NCBI GenBank assembly: GCA_963989385.1
Contig: OZ022506.1
Span: 3,389,415 to 3,453,414, forward strand
DNA: 64,000 nt
Origin: Ctena decussata
Lineage: Eukaryota; Mollusca; Bivalvia; Lucinida; Lucinidae
Direction: 5' to 3'
The notes beneath the pieces were generated by a model, which made no database searches, had not been told where the DNA came from, and worked only from the letters and a program-made list of their open reading frames with translations. Below, one piece after another: positions 9,200-18,371 of this stretch (the stretch's first letter is position 1; every line of letters starts with the position of its first letter). A program made the position numbers and the translations under genes.

Positions 9200-12100
9200 A
9201 TGTCAGAACACGTTCAAAAACTTCTTATGCTTTATGACAATGGAATTATTGACGGTGATGCCTTAAACAATGCATTGAAAGCATTGAACAATGCACCACA
9301 GGCGTCGCAGCCTCAAGAAAAACCCCAAGAAAAAACTCTCATAGACAAGGTGAGAGAAAAACGACGTAGAAAGAAGAAATTAAGAAAACAAAGAAAGGCA
9401 ATTACTGAGAAACAGAAAAATGTTATAAATGAACTTAAAGAAAATATTAAAGCTATAGAATCGCCATTTCGGCTTGTGGACAAAACCAAATGTGGCTATC
9501 TCAGAGCGCATGAAATTTCCGTTACACGATACAAAGACCCCATGAAAATGTTTCAAGATAAGAAAACTATTATAAAAAACAAGCTCACCGCTGAATTGCA
9601 AGAACTATCCGGTCTGAAATGGCAATTTGGGCTTATTGTTGACTTTTTCAAGGATAAAAAGAATATACAGGGAACATTTTACAGCAATCAGTATGCCACA
9701 TTGTCTCCTCAAGAAATTCTAGCTTTTTACGACGAGGCAGTCTCGGCAATTAAGCAGAAAATCGAAAAATTCACTAAGGAAGGCTCAGGCTGGATGATTG
9801 ATAGATGCAATACATTGTACCTTAACATCGCAAAATATGAGCCACTCAAGGGCTCATCATATTTTCCACTTCCTGAGGTCTTGGCTAATAAAAAGGCAAT
9901 AATCAATGTGAAAAATCAAGATCAAGAATGCCTTAGATGGGCCTTAAGGTCAGCTTTATTTCCAGCTAAAAATAATCTCAACAACCCATACAGCTATCCA
10001 AAACAAGACAATTTAAACATGGAAGGAATTGATTTTCCTACACCAGTATCACAAATTTACAAAGTAGAGAAACAAAACAATCTCGCCATCAATGTATATG
10101 GCTATGAGCAGACAGTTGTCCCATATCATATTTCTGGGCAGCCGAGTGAAATGTTACGGATCAACCTGCTGTTGCTCCATGACAAGAAAGACAATTACCA
10201 TTATTGTCGGGTAAAATACCTTTCCAGGCTGCTATTTGACAAAAACAAACACGGAGGTAAAACATACTTCTGCGACCGCTGTCTCTACGGGTTTTCCCGT
10301 GAAGACCTACTAATCAGCCACAAAGATGAATGTTACGGCATCAACGGCAGAGCAACTAAAATTGTAATGCCAGCCCCAGGGGAAAAAATAAAGTTTAAAA
10401 ATTACCATAAACAGATGCAGGTGCCTTTTGTCATATATGCCGATTTTGAAAGCATAATAAAACCGCATCAAGTGGCAGCTCGGGATAAATCTGAAATCAA
10501 AAGCAAACACCAAGCATGCGGTTACGGATATCAGGTTGTTAGATATGATGGTGTATCATCCGGTGTAAGAATTTACAGAGGTAAAGATGTCGTGGAGCAG
10601 TTCTTGAAATCCCTGAAACGGGAAGTAGTCAATATAAATAATAATGTATTTGCAAAGCCGAAGCCCCTACACATGTCGGAGAAAAATGAGATGGATTTCC
10701 AGTCTGCAACGCAATGCTGGATCTGCCAGAAAGAATTCAACGATGAAAAAAATCCCAAAGTACGTGATCATTGTAGGATCCTAGGCCACTTTAGAGGTCG
10801 GGCCCACAAACTCTGCAACCTTAAACTTGCTATAAAACCGTGGGTAACACCCATCCCTGTTGTTTTGCACAATCTCAAAGGATATGACAGCCATTTAATC
10901 ATGCAGCAGATTGACAAAATCTCGGGCAGATTATCGTGCATTCCAAACAACACAGAAAAATACATCTCTTTCAGCGTTGGTCAACTTAAATTTCTGGACA
11001 GCTTTCAGTTTATGGCATCATCTTTGGCAAAGTTAGTTGATGCAACTGACAAAAATGACTTTAAAATCACCCAGAAGACATTTAATCCCCAGCCAATCAA
11101 GAAAAGACTTTACGGCAGCTTTAGTTCTGAAGATAGTCGACCCATCGTTCTGCGGGAGTGTGTCGACAGGCGTAAGCTAGCCTACATATTAGATCACAGC
11201 AACCAGTTTGACCTCGGCAGCAGTTTCCAGGATGGACAAAATACTGACAAGGAAACTCAGCTGAGCTTGCTTCGTAATGATCTCTCCATGTTAAACCAGA
11301 ATGGAGAACGACCAATGTCATACCGGCAGCGACATGGGTTTGGTCGATACTGGACAGCTGAAAAGCTAGGCATTCAAAATATGAGCCGGAAAATCTGTCA
11401 TACAATATGCAAGGACAGCATGTTTGACATCGACATGAAAAATGCGCACCCAACGCTACTTTCCTGGTACTGTCACAAACACGGGATAAACTGCGCAACC
11501 CTGGATGCTTACATCAAACATGATCCCATGTTGCAGGATATCATGAAGAACCGCGGCATCACCCGGGATGAAGCAAAAAAAATTCTCTTAGCAATAATGA
11601 ATGGCAAGCAAGAAAATCTGCAGCCAGATGATCCACGGTGGTTCATCGATTATTATACTGGAATGCGCAGTATCATAAACGCTGTTGTCCAGCTTAATCC
11701 GGAGATGTATGAACATGCACAGAAAACAAAACATACAAATTACAATCTGGAAGGATCCACGATTAACCACATACTGTGCCGGTTGGAAAACAAAGCGTTG
11801 ATGGCTGCTTTCGATTACTTAAATGGAAAAGGCATCGAGGTTGCTTCTCTTGTTTTTGATGGACTTATGATTTACAAGACTAATGTGTCCGATATTGCCG
11901 GTATTCTTAAAGGTTGCTCATCAAGTGTTGGCCATGTGTTAGAAGGTTGCGGCATCGAGTTCACCTTAAAAGAAATGGATGAAGGTTATGATATTCCCGG
12001 CCCAACCGGAAACCACCAGTCAACAGACATTGATCTATTATTACAAAAGGGCGTTTACCCATACGAATATATGGATTCTTTTGACCGGTTCCTGGAGACT

Positions 12101-13771
12101 CAGCTGCCGCCTATTGAGAAATTCCACAGCAGCCTAACAGATGAGAGTATATCCGAGAAAGATTACCAACATGCCCAGAAAGTATGGGAAACTTTCAGCT
12201 GCGAGACGCTGGGAGATTACCATGATCTCTATCTAAAAACAGATGTGACTCTGCTGGCAGACGTATTCCAAACATTCCGTAGAACTTGTATAAATGCATA
12301 CAAACTGGATCCGCTGCATTATTATACAGCCCCTGGCCTATCCTGGGACGCTTTACTCAAATACACCGGTACTGAACTGGAGCTCCTGACTGACTACGAT
12401 CAGCATCTATTCATAGAAAAAGGGATGCGTGGCGGTGTCAGCATGACCTCAAAAAGACACGCTAAGGCTAACAACCCTGGCGTACCTGGATATAATAAAA
12501 ACGAACAGCACAACCACATCATGTATTACGATGCAAATAATCTCTATGGCTGGGCTATGAGTCAGCCCCTACCTTATTCTGGTTTTAAATGGGTTGATAA
12601 ACCGCCGGATGAACCAGGCAAGGGCTGCATCTTAGAAGTAGACCTAGAATATCCAGCCGAGCTCAATGACTTGCATAATGACTACCCACTTGCCCCGGAG
12701 CGATTAAAAGTAAAAAAAGAATGGTTGTCTGACTACCAGTCAAACCTTCTTGAAAATAACAGTATGCTCAACACCGAGAAGCTGGTCCCGAATCTCAGAG
12801 ACAAAAATAAATATGTTTTGCATCACAGAAATCTGCAGCTATACCTGTCCCTCGGAATGAAACTCAAGAAAATCCACAGAATATTAGAATTCAACGAGGC
12901 GCCGTGGATGGAACCATATATTCGCATGAACACAGAATTCAGAAAAAAAGCGAAAACACCCTTTGAGAAAGACTTCTATAAACTCATGAACAACTCGGTA
13001 TTTGGCAAAACTTGCGAAAACCTCCGGAAGCGAGTTGATATAAAAATTGTCCGCACAAATGGCGGTGATAAAGAAAAAGAGCAGATAAGAAAAATAATCG
13101 CTAAACCCAATTACAACCGGGCTGTCATATTTTCTGAGGAATTATCAGCCCTGCATACACACAAGACTCGCTTGAAACTAAACAAGCCAGTATATGTTGG
13201 TATGTGTGTCTTGGACTTATCCAAGCATCTGATGTATGACTGGTATTACAATACACTAAAACAGATGTACGGCAGAAGCTGTACTTTGCTTTACACCGAC
13301 ACAGACAGCCTGCTGGTCGACATAAAAACGCCAGATGTATATGCTGATATGGCAACCATGAGGACCCAGTATGACTTCTCGGATTACCCCAAGGATCACC
13401 CGCTCTATAGTGAGCAAAACAAAAAACTAATTGGAAAGTGGAAGGATGAATGTCAAAGTACCCCCATAGCTGAGTATATCGAGCTGCGTCCCAAGATGTA
13501 CTCAATTCTGCTGGCTGATGAGCAGCTGATAAAAAAAGCAAAAGGTGTCAAGAAATATGTCATCAATAAACAAATCAACTTTGCAAACTACAAAGATGCA
13601 CTATTCAACCGGAAAACATACAGCCACGAAATGAATATGCTGAGAAGCAAAAAGCACCAGATCTACGGCCTTACAATTAACAAAACAACACTCTCACCGC
13701 TAGACACGAAACGCTGGATAGCCCCAGACGGCATCACAACATACGCGTTTGGGTATCAGCAGGAACAATAA
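9200..13771 (+). CDS. Protein-primed family B DNA polymerase with a nested TV-Pol-like domain
   Basis: 1523 residues, fully open. It copies the Polinton, probably from protein-primed ends. The N-terminus (about 1-110) is charged and coiled. A conserved Polinton-type region follows (about 200-340). A C2HC finger (C358, C361, H374, C378) precedes Exo I (Y413-A-D415-F-E417). A CxxC/DHC/RGxAHxxCN zinc module spans 506-540. Exo II is HNLKGYD (557-563) and FLDSFQFM is at 598-605. Exo III is YHDLYLKTD (1007-1015). Palm motifs are A, D1111 with NLYG; B, KLMNNSVFGK (1261-1270); C, YTDTDS (1365-1370); and the late K1432-M-Y. All are present in the expected order. Between FLDSFQFM and QKGVYPYEYMDSF (949-960) there are about 310 extra residues (632-942). 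These carry DIDMKNAHP (743-751), EAKKILLAIMNG (791-802) and VFDGLMI (885-891), matching TV-Pol polymerases. The 3' end overlaps the convergent integrase by 38 bp. Confidence 0.95.
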   Translation: MSEHVQKLLMLYDNGIIDGDALNNALKALNNAPQASQPQEKPQEKTLIDKVREKRRRKKKLRKQRKAITEKQKNVINELKENIKAIESPFRLVDKTKCGYLRAHEISVTRYKDPMKMFQDKKTIIKNKLTAELQELSGLKWQFGLIVDFFKDKKNIQGTFYSNQYATLSPQEILAFYDEAVSAIKQKIEKFTKEGSGWMIDRCNTLYLNIAKYEPLKGSSYFPLPEVLANKKAIINVKNQDQECLRWALRSALFPAKNNLNNPYSYPKQDNLNMEGIDFPTPVSQIYKVEKQNNLAINVYGYEQTVVPYHISGQPSEMLRINLLLLHDKKDNYHYCRVKYLSRLLFDKNKHGGKTYFCDRCLYGFSREDLLISHKDECYGINGRATKIVMPAPGEKIKFKNYHKQMQVPFVIYADFESIIKPHQVAARDKSEIKSKHQACGYGYQVVRYDGVSSGVRIYRGKDVVEQFLKSLKREVVNINNNVFAKPKPLHMSEKNEMDFQSATQCWICQKEFNDEKNPKVRDHCRILGHFRGRAHKLCNLKLAIKPWVTPIPVVLHNLKGYDSHLIMQQIDKISGRLSCIPNNTEKYISFSVGQLKFLDSFQFMASSLAKLVDATDKNDFKITQKTFNPQPIKKRLYGSFSSEDSRPIVLRECVDRRKLAYILDHSNQFDLGSSFQDGQNTDKETQLSLLRNDLSMLNQNGERPMSYRQRHGFGRYWTAEKLGIQNMSRKICHTICKDSMFDIDMKNAHPTLLSWYCHKHGINCATLDAYIKHDPMLQDIMKNRGITRDEAKKILLAIMNGKQENLQPDDPRWFIDYYTGMRSIINAVVQLNPEMYEHAQKTKHTNYNLEGSTINHILCRLENKALMAAFDYLNGKGIEVASLVFDGLMIYKTNVSDIAGILKGCSSSVGHVLEGCGIEFTLKEMDEGYDIPGPTGNHQSTDIDLLLQKGVYPYEYMDSFDRFLETQLPPIEKFHSSLTDESISEKDYQHAQKVWETFSCETLGDYHDLYLKTDVTLLADVFQTFRRTCINAYKLDPLHYYTAPGLSWDALLKYTGTELELLTDYDQHLFIEKGMRGGVSMTSKRHAKANNPGVPGYNKNEQHNHIMYYDANNLYGWAMSQPLPYSGFKWVDKPPDEPGKGCILEVDLEYPAELNDLHNDYPLAPERLKVKKEWLSDYQSNLLENNSMLNTEKLVPNLRDKNKYVLHHRNLQLYLSLGMKLKKIHRILEFNEAPWMEPYIRMNTEFRKKAKTPFEKDFYKLMNNSVFGKTCENLRKRVDIKIVRTNGGDKEKEQIRKIIAKPNYNRAVIFSEELSALHTHKTRLKLNKPVYVGMCVLDLSKHLMYDWYYNTLKQMYGRSCTLLYTDTDSLLVDIKTPDVYADMATMRTQYDFSDYPKDHPLYSEQNKKLIGKWKDECQSTPIAEYIELRPKMYSILLADEQLIKKAKGVKKYVINKQINFANYKDALFNRKTYSHEMNMLRSKKHQIYGLTINKTTLSPLDTKRWIAPDGITTYAFGYQQEQ
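11093..12025 (+). other. TV-Pol-like (family-A-related) polymerase domain nested in PolB
   Basis: This segment encodes PolB residues 632-942. Visible elements are GFGRYW (713-718); motif A-like MFDIDMKNAHPTLL with D743, D745, H750 and P751; a long helix with K793, K794 and N801-G802 (motif B-like); and VFDGLMIYK with D887-G888 (motif C-like). This order matches TV-Pol, a polymerase family described from transposons and viruses, where it is often fused to superfamily 3 helicases. No helicase follows here. The segment is in frame, has no stop, and its codon use is not obviously different from the flanks. A second catalytic centre is likely from the motifs. Its biochemical role is unknown. Confidence 0.75.
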
Positions 13772-14637
13772 GCAGTTCTTCTGTTACGAAACCTCTCTGC
13801 GGAGCCGGCGGCATTAAATAATAAACCCTGATGCCCTGCAGAACAATGTGATGACTTATCTTATGAATACTGACACTCCATATTGGGTCCGTGGCACGGC
13901 GTACGCCCCCTTCTTGTTCTCCAGGTTGATATAAATATCTTACAGTGGCATCAGGACAAATAGGGTTCCCTACAGTCCGTTTCTGTTTCACTGGAGGGGT
14001 TTTTTCGTCTCCGCATTTATGGCTTTGATCACTTCCGGTAATCTTTTTACCCATTCTCTGTTGCGTTTGTGCGGATTTTCCAATTCCTTCGCATACTGAT
14101 AACCAAAAAGCCTTTCAACCAGTGTCCTGTTGAACCTCTCAACCAAAGCTTGGTCTCTGTGGATCTCTTTCCTGCCACGTCTGATACTTACGTTGTGTTT
14201 CGCCATCAGCTGTGTCACAGAGCCCATGAATTCTCTGCCCGGATCTACCTGTAGAAGCTTTGGAAAGTTCAGCTTTCGCTTGTAAATATTTTCAAACGCC
14301 TTCGCAACTTCTTTGCTGTCTTTTGAAGTCAGAGGCTCCGCCTCTTTATATCTGCTTTCAATATCAACGACTGTCAGCGCATATTTGTATGTCTTGCGGT
14401 TGACTGTATCATGCGGCAAAAACAACAAATCTGCCTGATGAATTTCATTTGGGGTGGACGCATCAAACCTGGGCCGTATTATTTTCTTTGGTGCGGGTAA
14501 ATATATATTTGCCACACCGCCTGCTTTTTTAAAAATTCAAGCGCCTGCTTTTTACTGACTTTTGCTTCTTTTGCTAGTTTCTCTACTGCGGGGAGCCCTT
14601 TCCAGAACCCCTTTGGGCTGTAGTAAATCTTTTCCAT
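13734..14637 (-). pseudogene. Polinton integrase (retroviral-type DDE), two frame breaks
   Basis: The integrase inserts the element into host DNA. The start is the ATG at 14635-14637 (MEKIYYSPKGFWKGL). The helical N-terminal region ends at KKQAVWQIY, where an AT-repeat (14501-14508) shifts the frame by two bases. The catalytic core follows, with HQADLLFLP (first D), LLQVDPGREF (second D) and ALVERFNRTL (E); there are 61 and 34 residues between the acids. A second break falls at the six-T run 14000-14005. After it the C-terminal part continues in another frame with VRYLYQPGEQEGG, RRATDPIW and GFVTEELLIV to the stop at 13734. The C-terminal segment is the Polinton integrase tail, not a separate gene. 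The 3' end overlaps PolB on the opposite strand by 38 bp. Whether a functional protein is made depends on whether the breaks are real. Confidence 0.85.
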
Positions 14638-14678
14638 TATTTTTTTATTCCAATTTTAAGACTAAAAAAATAATAAAT

Positions 14679-15103
14679 TTATATCAACTTATAAGCCAAA
14701 AACCCGGTTGCTGCCATCCCCGCAACAATAAACAACAATTCACGGTTTTGCTGATCTGGGGATGGTGCATAATAATCACTCAACTTTGGCTCCTGAGGAA
14801 GTGGGTTAAGGTTTTTGCCAGTAATGTAATAGTATTGTTTCATAGCCTGATCAACATTGTCAAACGTCTGCTCAGCATGATGTTCTTTTTGTATTTCCTC
14901 ATTGATAAAATCCAATCTCTGGGTTCTTTTTTTGCTCCAAGCTGCTTGAGCCGCTTCTAATTGTTCGACTGCTTTATCATGCCTTTCTCTTTCCGCCTCA
15001 GCACCGTTGTTTTTCCCAATTTTAAGAATAAAAAATTACTTCCTGTGAACGCCAAGGCATTGACCACGGCACCTCCTAACATCATCGCTACTGCACTAGC
15101 CAT
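14679..15103 (-). pseudogene. Small Polinton membrane-tailed protein, one frame break
   Basis: The start is the ATG at 15101-15103 (MASAVAMMLGGAVVNALAF), giving an N-terminal hydrophobic segment. The frame breaks at a five-T run (15010-15014). In the other frame the protein continues as a charged coiled-coil-like stretch (ERERHDKAVEQLEAAQ), then DYYAPSPDQQNRE and a C-terminal membrane segment (LLFIVAGMAATGFLAYKLI). One added base gives about 142 codons. Both hydrophobic ends and the charged middle look constrained, and the same layout is known to me from other Polintons, without a function. The upstream sequence carries the ATCA..ATAAA motif shared with capsid genes, so it is probably a late or virion-associated protein. 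Confidence 0.65.
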
Positions 15104-15138
15104 TTTGTTTATCGTGATAAAAAAGTTTAAAACAGAAA

Positions 15139-15372
15139 TTATTTCATAATATCCGCTGGAATAATACCCTGCTTAATCAACATATCGCGTGTGGCCATCG
15201 CCAGCAGTATATCAATAGAAAGCATTCCAATATCACCCATATTAAAATCCACTTTTGGTGCAGGTCCTCTCAAGAGTTTCTTGCCAAGTTCTGAGTACCC
15301 AACAGTGAGAAGAGTTTCTACTCCGGCATGATAAAGCATGTTTGCAATTTGTTTACCGTCAATGGCTGCCAT
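15139..15372 (-). CDS. Small hydrophobic Polinton protein (77 aa)
   Basis: 77 residues, from MAAIDGKQIANMLYH to QGIIPADIMK, with no break. The middle has GYSELGKKLLRG, then APKVDFNMGD and a hydrophobic helix (MLSIDILLAMATRDML), compatible with membrane association. Similar short proteins occur in other invertebrate Polintons. The function is unknown. It lies between two other membrane-type genes on the same strand. Its ATG is preceded by ATATTTTCACAAAAAAA, a variant of the late-type motif. Confidence 0.7.
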   Translation of the reverse strand: MAAIDGKQIANMLYHAGVETLLTVGYSELGKKLLRGPAPKVDFNMGDIGMLSIDILLAMATRDMLIKQGIIPADIMK

Positions 15373-15482
15373 TTTTTTTGTGAAAATATAGTTTTTTTTA
15401 ATTTTAATTATCTCATTTCAAAAGGGTCTATCCACGTTTGTATCTCAGGTATTTTAGGTTGTGATTTAGGTTGTGATTGAGG

Positions 15483-15803
15483 TTATTTTATTTCAGTTTT
15501 ACTGTAAATCATGTAAATACCAACGCCTACAGCTCCAATCAGCACGCAAAGTGGAATATAGTTCTTATAAACATTCACTGTTGGTTGCCGCCCTGGTAGC
15601 TGTGTCTCTCTTGATATTTTGATTGGTTCAGCTTCCAGGGTTTGCTGGGCTTGCAGTTTTTGTTTCCATCTGGCTTCAGCGCCTTTTTTACCAGCCGCGA
15701 CACGTTTTTGGTTTTTTTCTTTTTTGGGGGGTTCTTCACTTTTCTGGGGTTCTTGAGTTTTCTGAGTTTCTTGAGCTTCCTAAATTTCCTGGTTCTCCAT
15801 CAT
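15483..15803 (-). pseudogene. Membrane-tailed Polinton protein with in-frame TAG at codon 8
   Basis: A single frame runs from the ATG at 15801-15803 to TAA at 15483-15485. It has only one stop, TAG at 15780-15782, after MMENQEI. Beyond it are a Gln/Glu/Lys-rich stretch, the block RVAAGKKGAEARWKQKLQAQ, a proline-containing linker and a C-terminal membrane segment (IPLCVLIGAVGVGIYMIY). There is no ATG soon after the TAG, so translation would need the upstream start or a start in another frame. The first 68 bp overlap the 3' end of the next gene upstream. It may be a C-tail-anchored or capsid-associated protein; its function is unknown. Confidence 0.6.
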
Positions 15804-16263
15804 TTTTTTCTAGGGCATTTTTATTTTTGTTAAAATTAATATGCTTTGCGGTTGTTAGCATTGCCGTAAATGGAGCCAGGTACATCCCATACCTATAATA
15901 CAGCTCACAGCAAACGCTCGTCAGAGCATGATTGATAAATGGGTCTTCTTCTAGATCTTCTAATAGCTTAGGTGGGTTGACCACATTGAAATACTTTGAC
16001 ACCCCCATAACATATAAATTAATAAAATAATTGCCCAACGTCTTAGTCATACTTGCACCAAGCCTGGCTTCATATCTGCAGTAAAGCTTATCAACTTCTT
16101 GGGGCGTCATTTCATCTATGTCTGAGAGTTGCAACTCACGCCCTAAATATTGCCGACTTCCACCTCCGGCTGTAATGGCTGAAAGTCTCTCTCGTTTTGG
16201 CACATCTTGGCGTTCAGCTGGTGTATCTAGTGAAATATTTTCTAATAGATCTTCAGCGTTCAT
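15736..16263 (-). CDS. Conserved Polinton protein of unknown function (175 aa)
   Basis: Intact frame. I chose the ATG at 16263 (MNAEDLLENISLDTPAERQD) rather than the in-frame ATG at 16401. The longer form adds a hydrophobic leader that looks like translated spacer, and 16263 directly follows the AT-rich promoter-like block. Notable blocks are KRERLSAITAGGGS, DEMTPQEVDKLYCRYEARLG, KTLGNYFINLYV, EDLEEDPFINHALTS and CCELYYRYGMYLAPFTA. The pattern is well known to me from other Polintons, without an assigned role. It lies next to the packaging ATPase and capsid gene and is plausibly a virion or assembly protein. The last 68 bp overlap the start of the membrane-tailed gene downstream. Confidence 0.75.
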   Translation of the reverse strand: MNAEDLLENISLDTPAERQDVPKRERLSAITAGGGSRQYLGRELQLSDIDEMTPQEVDKLYCRYEARLGASMTKTLGNYFINLYVMGVSKYFNVVNPPKLLEDLEEDPFINHALTSVCCELYYRYGMYLAPFTAMLTTAKHINFNKNKNALEKNDGEPGNLGSSRNSENSRTPEK

Positions 16264-16535
16264 TTTTATATTTTGGAAAATATATTTTAACTTAAAATAA
16301 ATGAAAAAAATCAAACATCCGACTGAGATATTAACAGCGGCAGAAGCAATTGTTATTAGTTCGAGTATCATTTTTAGTATTGCTATTTTTGTTTTAAGCA
16401 TTGCGTTTTGCTTAAAACATTGCTATTTTTGCGCTATGTTTTGCTTTAAGCATTGTTATATTTGCTTTTAGCTAATCCATTAACCAATACCCAGTTGGTT
16501 GGTTAGTTTTTAATATTAATTTACGGTGTTTAACC
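16264..16535. other. Spacer with ATTGCTATTTTTG/TTTTAAGC short repeats
   Basis: Between the 175-aa gene and the ATPase stop lies AT-rich DNA. Its part at 16373-16470 contains several imperfect copies of GCATTGCTATTTTTG and GTTTTAAGCATTG. No gene is seen. Confidence 0.4.
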
Positions 16536-17157
16536 TCAGATAATTCTTTTTTTTATTTTCTGCCTTTCATCCGCAGGAACAACATCATTTTCCCTCAAGC
16601 AATGTTCAAAACTATTTCTGTCCTTTCTCTGTCCTTGGTGTAAAACATACAGACCCATTTTGCCTGCTCTCGAAGGTCTTTCAAGGCAGAAATATATCTT
16701 TGAGAAATGACCCAGACGCTTTGCTCTGCGTGTCTGCCGGAAAATGCTAGCTGTGACAGCATGTCTTTTTTCTTTGTTAGTTCTTTTGTTGCAGAGCAGT
16801 CATCGATGATGTACAATGTAGGTCGGCCAGCAAATTTATCAAAAAAATATCGCAGCAGTTCTTGAAGTCTTTCTGTTCCATCTCGCATCACAGGGTTTAC
16901 TATAATTGTGTTTTTGTCTTTTGGACGCCCCACGTCACCAATCCAGTTCCGGTTTTTGTAGGCCTTGTTCCACTCCACGGTGGGACAAAGTATGACTATT
17001 TTTTCAAAGACACCTTTGTATTCTTTTTCAAGTAAATCTAGGACAAACAAGTCTTACCACATCCGGTTTGACCCGAGATGACAGCTGAGTGTGGATATTT
17101 TGGAAACTCAATATTTGACTTCACTAAATCTTCCATCTTCAAAATTGATTTGCGCAT
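16536..17157 (-). pseudogene. Genome-packaging ATPase (FtsK/A32-like), two frame breaks
   Basis: It would pump element DNA into the capsid. The ATG at 17155-17157 (MRKSILKMEDLVKS) is used; an in-frame ATG at 17136 is an alternative. Walker A is SGQTGCGKT, Walker B is TLYIIDDCSA, and VWVISQRY fits the sensor-like strand. The frame breaks right after Walker A (about 17044-17046, near a short T/A run), so the P-loop and the rest are in different frames. A second break near 16613-16638 coincides with a partial tandem repeat of AAGGACAGA. After it the C-terminus (CLRENDVVPADER) runs to TGA at 16536. The start overlaps the capsid gene's last 50 bp. The second lesion looks like true decay rather than a read error. 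Confidence 0.85.
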
Positions 17158-18371
17158 CTTGTATTATAAAAAGATAGATATTTAAATTATCATCTTCTCC
17201 TTGTTCTTTTTCAATTTGTATTGTTATCCCTTCACTGGCATTTTCAATCCTTCTGCCGCTGCCGTGCAAGGTGTTGTCATCCGTGGAACGCAAGTCAAGC
17301 CATAAAGCGAATCTTTTGGTGAGATATTTTCCAATGTTAGTGTCGCTGAAGTATAAGTCTTTGCAACTTTATCGGTTTCTTTGTCGCGTTTGGATGTCAG
17401 CGCAAAGTATTTATTGATTTCGTCCCACTGTTGGTACTGCCGCATGCCTTGACTATACAACTGATTCGGTATGCCTTCTATTGTCATTTCAACTTTTGTG
17501 ATTTTAGGATTGTAAAAATCTTCAGTGGTTGTCCTGTCCGGGTCTTCAAACAGATTAAAATCCCCTTCATGCTTCTTGCTGGGACATTCAAGTTGATATT
17601 CCACAGAGTATCAGACTTTTTCTTTGTGATTTTTCTGTGCCGCAAAATACGGTCATACAATATCGCCATTCTGCAACTGAACTGTTGTCTGATCTGTCGT
17701 GCAAGTTCTGAGTCGGTTACCATGTCGAATTCTAAACAGATATTGCTGATGGCATAACTGCTGTCGGCATCCGTTGAGCTGATTACTTTGTAATAGTCAT
17801 TAAATGTTAATTCATACTCTAGCCTATCACCGAGCCCGGCCTGGTAAAAAGGCATATGCGTCTCTAGCTGTTCAAAGTCCAGTGGGATGCAAAACCTGTT
17901 TTTGAAGGCGCCAGCGACGGCCTGGTCTTCAATGTCAGCTGATGCGTTTCCTGCCCCGACTCTGTGTTTTAACATGTTTGATTTACCGATGCCTTGGTAG
18001 GCCATGTTTAGCCGCTCAGATGGTGATTTCCATAAGTCAACATAACAGTGAAATATGTCGCTGTCATCTATTGACATGACTTCATTGCCGCTTATTTTAA
18101 TGGTTGTTTTTTTCACGATGGCTCTACCAATATTTTGATAGACTGTCGCATTGGGATCTTTGCTGGTCAGTTCAAAAGTGAAAGCGAGACGTGCAGTTCG
18201 TGGGACGATGACATCATTATTACTTAGATTTGGAAATCTCACAAGCAACTGCTGGTTTTGGTCTATAGTGCTGGGGTTGGTAGTGATTACTACGCTTTGT
18301 CGAATTCCTTTTACGCCTAGCGGTTCTCGTAGTTTTCTATAGGGGTCCAGTTTACTTCCGTAGGCGGACAT
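17108..18371 (-). pseudogene. Major capsid protein (double-jelly-roll type), two frame breaks
   Basis: It builds the icosahedral shell. The ATG at 18369-18371 (MSAYGSKLDPYRKLREPLG) is chosen because it follows the late-type promoter block; the upstream in-frame ATG at 18401 lies inside that block. Recognisable Polinton capsid segments are NPSTIDQNQQLLVRFPNL, NDVIVPRTARLAFTFEL, KKTTIKISGNEVMSIDDSD, HMPFYQAGLGDRLEYELTF, PKITKVEMTIEGIPNQLYSQ and STDDNTLHGSGRRIENASEG. About 420 codons in total. The frame shifts near the A/T run at 17555-17560 and again near 17327-17333. Each is corrected by one base. The 3' end overlaps the ATPase start. Assignment rests on remembered Polinton capsid sequences and on position beside the ATPase. 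Confidence 0.85.

Noticed and set aside
13734..14054. Separate 106-residue gene on the - strand
   Set aside because: Its content (VRYLYQPGEQEGG, GFVTEELLIV) is the C-terminal tail of the integrase, displaced by a frame break at 14000-14005.
13988..14515. Integrase starting with the GTG at 14515
   Set aside because: The GTG start is only where the frame opens after an AT-repeat break. A proper ATG and N-terminal region lie upstream to 14637 in another frame.
15736..16401. 221-residue form of the 175-aa gene starting at 16401
   Set aside because: The added N-terminal part is translated AT-rich spacer, and the ATG at 16263 sits right after the promoter-like block.
17108..17293. Separate 61-residue gene on the - strand
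   Set aside because: It is the C-terminus of the capsid protein (STDDNTLHGSGRRIENASEG), in the third frame after two breaks.
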